Positions 12,284-13,669 of a stretch of 13,669 bases of DNA are shown piece after piece. Below the pieces are notes generated by a model. That model did not search any database and was not told the origin of the DNA. It saw nothing but the letters and a program-made list of their open reading frames with translations. This DNA comes from an uncultured Opitutia bacterium. Lineage in GTDB: Bacteria > Verrucomicrobiota > Verrucomicrobiia > Opitutales > UBA953. The first letter of the stretch is position 1, and every line of letters starts with the position of its first letter. The position numbers and the translations under genes were made by a program. Location of the stretch: assembly GCA_903895475.1 (NCBI GenBank), contig CAITUF010000234.1:1-13669 (forward strand). Reading direction: 5' to 3'.

Positions 12284-13669
12284 ATGCCTCCCTTCCGTTC
12301 GCTCCTTTGCCTACTCCCGGCTATACTCTTCGGCCAAGGCGAGCCCTCCGGCGCCGAGCTTTATCGCCAGTATTGTGCGGCCTGCCATGGGCAAGAAGGC
12401 CGCGGGATTGCCACGGCCTTCCCGCCGCTGGCGGATTCTGACTTCATTACAACGCAACGTGCCAAGGCCCTCCGGGCGCCGCTGGAAGGCTTGCGGGGAG
12501 ACATCACCGTTAATGGGCAAAAATATAACGGGTGGATGCCGCCGGTCACGTTGACCGACGACCAGTTGGCCGCCGTTTATAATTACATCTTCACTCAGTG
12601 GGGTAACACCTACCCCGCCACGTCGGCCCAGGAAATCGCTGCCCTTCGCGCCCAGACGAAATACCCGACGCATGCCCTGCTGCTGGCGGCGATGTCGCCG
12701 GACGTCCTCCCTGCCGCACCCGGTGGCTGGAAATTCACGGTCGCCGCTCCGTTAGACTTTCAACCTACGCGCCTCGTCGCACATCCCGACGGCCAGCACG
12801 TCGTAGTGCTGGCTGCCAGTGGTGACCTCTGGTCTTGGAACATCGCCACCCGCGAAGTAAAACTTCTCTGGTCTGGAAAGGACATCTTGGACCCTAAACT
12901 CGGCGATACTACTTGCCTCGGACTCGGCACCGATGACCGCGGGCGACTCTATTTCATCAGCAACCAAGGCAATAAAGCCAAGCATCCCGTCTTCAACGAA
13001 GTCACGATCTGGCGCACCGAACCCTGGAGCGGTAACGGCAGCTGGTCCAAGCCGAAGGCTTGGTTCCGGACGGGCTACAATTTCGGCGTCGGCCCCTACA
13101 ACCACGGCGTTAACCACATCGCCCAAGGCCCTGATGGCCTCATGTATATCAGCAGCGGTTCGCGGACGGATGGCGGCGAAGAAGGCAATTCTCCGAACTA
13201 TGATAAGTCAGGCGAGAACGCCCTCACCGCTAAACTATGGCGGCTCGACCCGAAGAGCGCAGACCCCAGCATCGAGGTCGTCGCCCACGGACTTCGTAAT
13301 ACCTACCACTTCAGCTGGGACCACCAAGGACGACTCCTCGGCGTGGAGAACGGCACCGATGCGGACACCCCTGAGGAACTGAACTGGATTAAACTAGGCA
13401 GGCATTACGGCTTCCCGTACGAGTTCGGTGACTGGACCACTAAGCCTTACCCGCATACGCCCGAGGCCCCCAAAGGCCAGCAGTTCGTCCGCCCATTCAA
13501 GAACTTAGGTCCCGATGCTAACGATCGCGGCGGCAGCGCGACCTTCACGCCGCACTCCTCCCCTTCGACTATTCTGGAGCTCGGTCCGGATTGGCCCGCG
13601 CCGCTCGGTAACAGCTACCTCATTACCCGCTTTGGTAATTACCTTAAGGACCAGAGCGGCTTCGACCTC
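12284..13669 (+). CDS. Cytochrome c-quinoprotein sugar dehydrogenase-like fusion, 3'-truncated
   Basis: The frame is open from the ATG at 12284 to the window end (462 codons, no stop), so the C-terminus is missing. The N-terminus (MPPFRSLLCLLPAILFGQG, ~1-19) is a signal peptide. A class I cytochrome c follows (~20-106): CAACHGQEGRG with haem site C31-C34-H35, and NGWMPPVTLTDDQLAAVYNY with M85 as likely axial ligand. From ~140 a beta-propeller resembling soluble glucose/sorbosone dehydrogenases begins: NHGVNHIAQGPDGLMYIS (H274, H278), GLRNTYHFSWDHQG (R338-N339), VENGTDADTPEELNWI (E355) and HYGFPYEFG. These match the family's quinone-site regions, suggesting periplasmic PQQ-dependent sugar or alcohol oxidation with electrons passed to the attached haem. 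Cofactor and substrate are inferred. Gene order cytochrome-first is notable. It diverges from the sulfatase. Confidence 0.9.
   Translation, partial: MPPFRSLLCLLPAILFGQGEPSGAELYRQYCAACHGQEGRGIATAFPPLADSDFITTQRAKALRAPLEGLRGDITVNGQKYNGWMPPVTLTDDQLAAVYNYIFTQWGNTYPATSAQEIAALRAQTKYPTHALLLAAMSPDVLPAAPGGWKFTVAAPLDFQPTRLVAHPDGQHVVVLAASGDLWSWNIATREVKLLWSGKDILDPKLGDTTCLGLGTDDRGRLYFISNQGNKAKHPVFNEVTIWRTEPWSGNGSWSKPKAWFRTGYNFGVGPYNHGVNHIAQGPDGLMYISSGSRTDGGEEGNSPNYDKSGENALTAKLWRLDPKSADPSIEVVAHGLRNTYHFSWDHQGRLLGVENGTDADTPEELNWIKLGRHYGFPYEFGDWTTKPYPHTPEAPKGQQFVRPFKNLGPDANDRGGSATFTPHSSPSTILELGPDWPAPLGNSYLITRFGNYLKDQSGFDL

Noticed and set aside
12933..13382. 149-residue plus-strand frame inside the cytochrome-dehydrogenase region
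   Set aside because: Out of frame with the clear cytochrome/propeller protein and with Ser/Thr/Arg-rich shadow composition.

Overview
The window is a GC-rich, densely packed bacterial chromosomal segment. Its gene content is typical of Verrucomicrobiota, with Planctomycetota as the main alternative: secreted cytochrome-c/DUF1549/DUF1553 proteins paired with Tat-exported DUF1501 proteins, DUF1080 (3-keto-disaccharide hydrolase family) proteins, a formylglycine sulfatase, and a cytochrome-c/quinoprotein sugar dehydrogenase fusion. The phylum is inferred from gene families only. No rRNA, tRNA, CRISPR array, insertion sequence or phage gene was seen.

Layout. Positions 1-3882 (+) hold the C-terminal part of a DUF1553 protein cut by the window edge, then a complete DUF1501 protein, then a NagB-type glucosamine-6-phosphate deaminase-like enzyme. 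These are separated by only 2-3 bases. After a 98-base gap, positions 3981-10622 (+) hold a single-domain DUF1080 protein, a tandem two-domain DUF1080 protein, a complete 1052-residue PSCyt1-DUF1549-DUF1553 protein and a second DUF1501 protein. The last two genes overlap by ATGA. Positions 10702-12180 (-) hold a convergent sulfatase. From 12284 (+) to the window end runs a divergent, 3'-truncated cytochrome c plus beta-propeller sugar dehydrogenase, which I translated directly because it has no stop inside the window.

Working together (inference). Almost every product carries an export signal, so the region looks like a periplasmic or cell-surface glycan-processing locus. The sulfatase would remove sulfate. 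The dehydrogenase and haem proteins could provide oxidation chemistry. The DUF1080 proteins could cleave oxidised (3-keto) glycosides. The NagB-like enzyme would handle an amino-sugar phosphate in the cytoplasm. The DUF1549/1553-DUF1501 pair has no settled biochemical role that I know of, and it occurs twice here, bracketing the sugar genes.

Translation signals are unusual. No gene start shows a convincing Shine-Dalgarno sequence. Internal genes begin 2-3 bases after the previous stop or overlap it, and two genes with their own leader have TATAAA 5 or 12 bases before the ATG, which suggests leaderless or near-leaderless transcripts. The longest gene-free stretches are about 100 bases (3883-3980 and 12181-12283). 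Many long antisense reading frames exist but look like shadows of the real genes.
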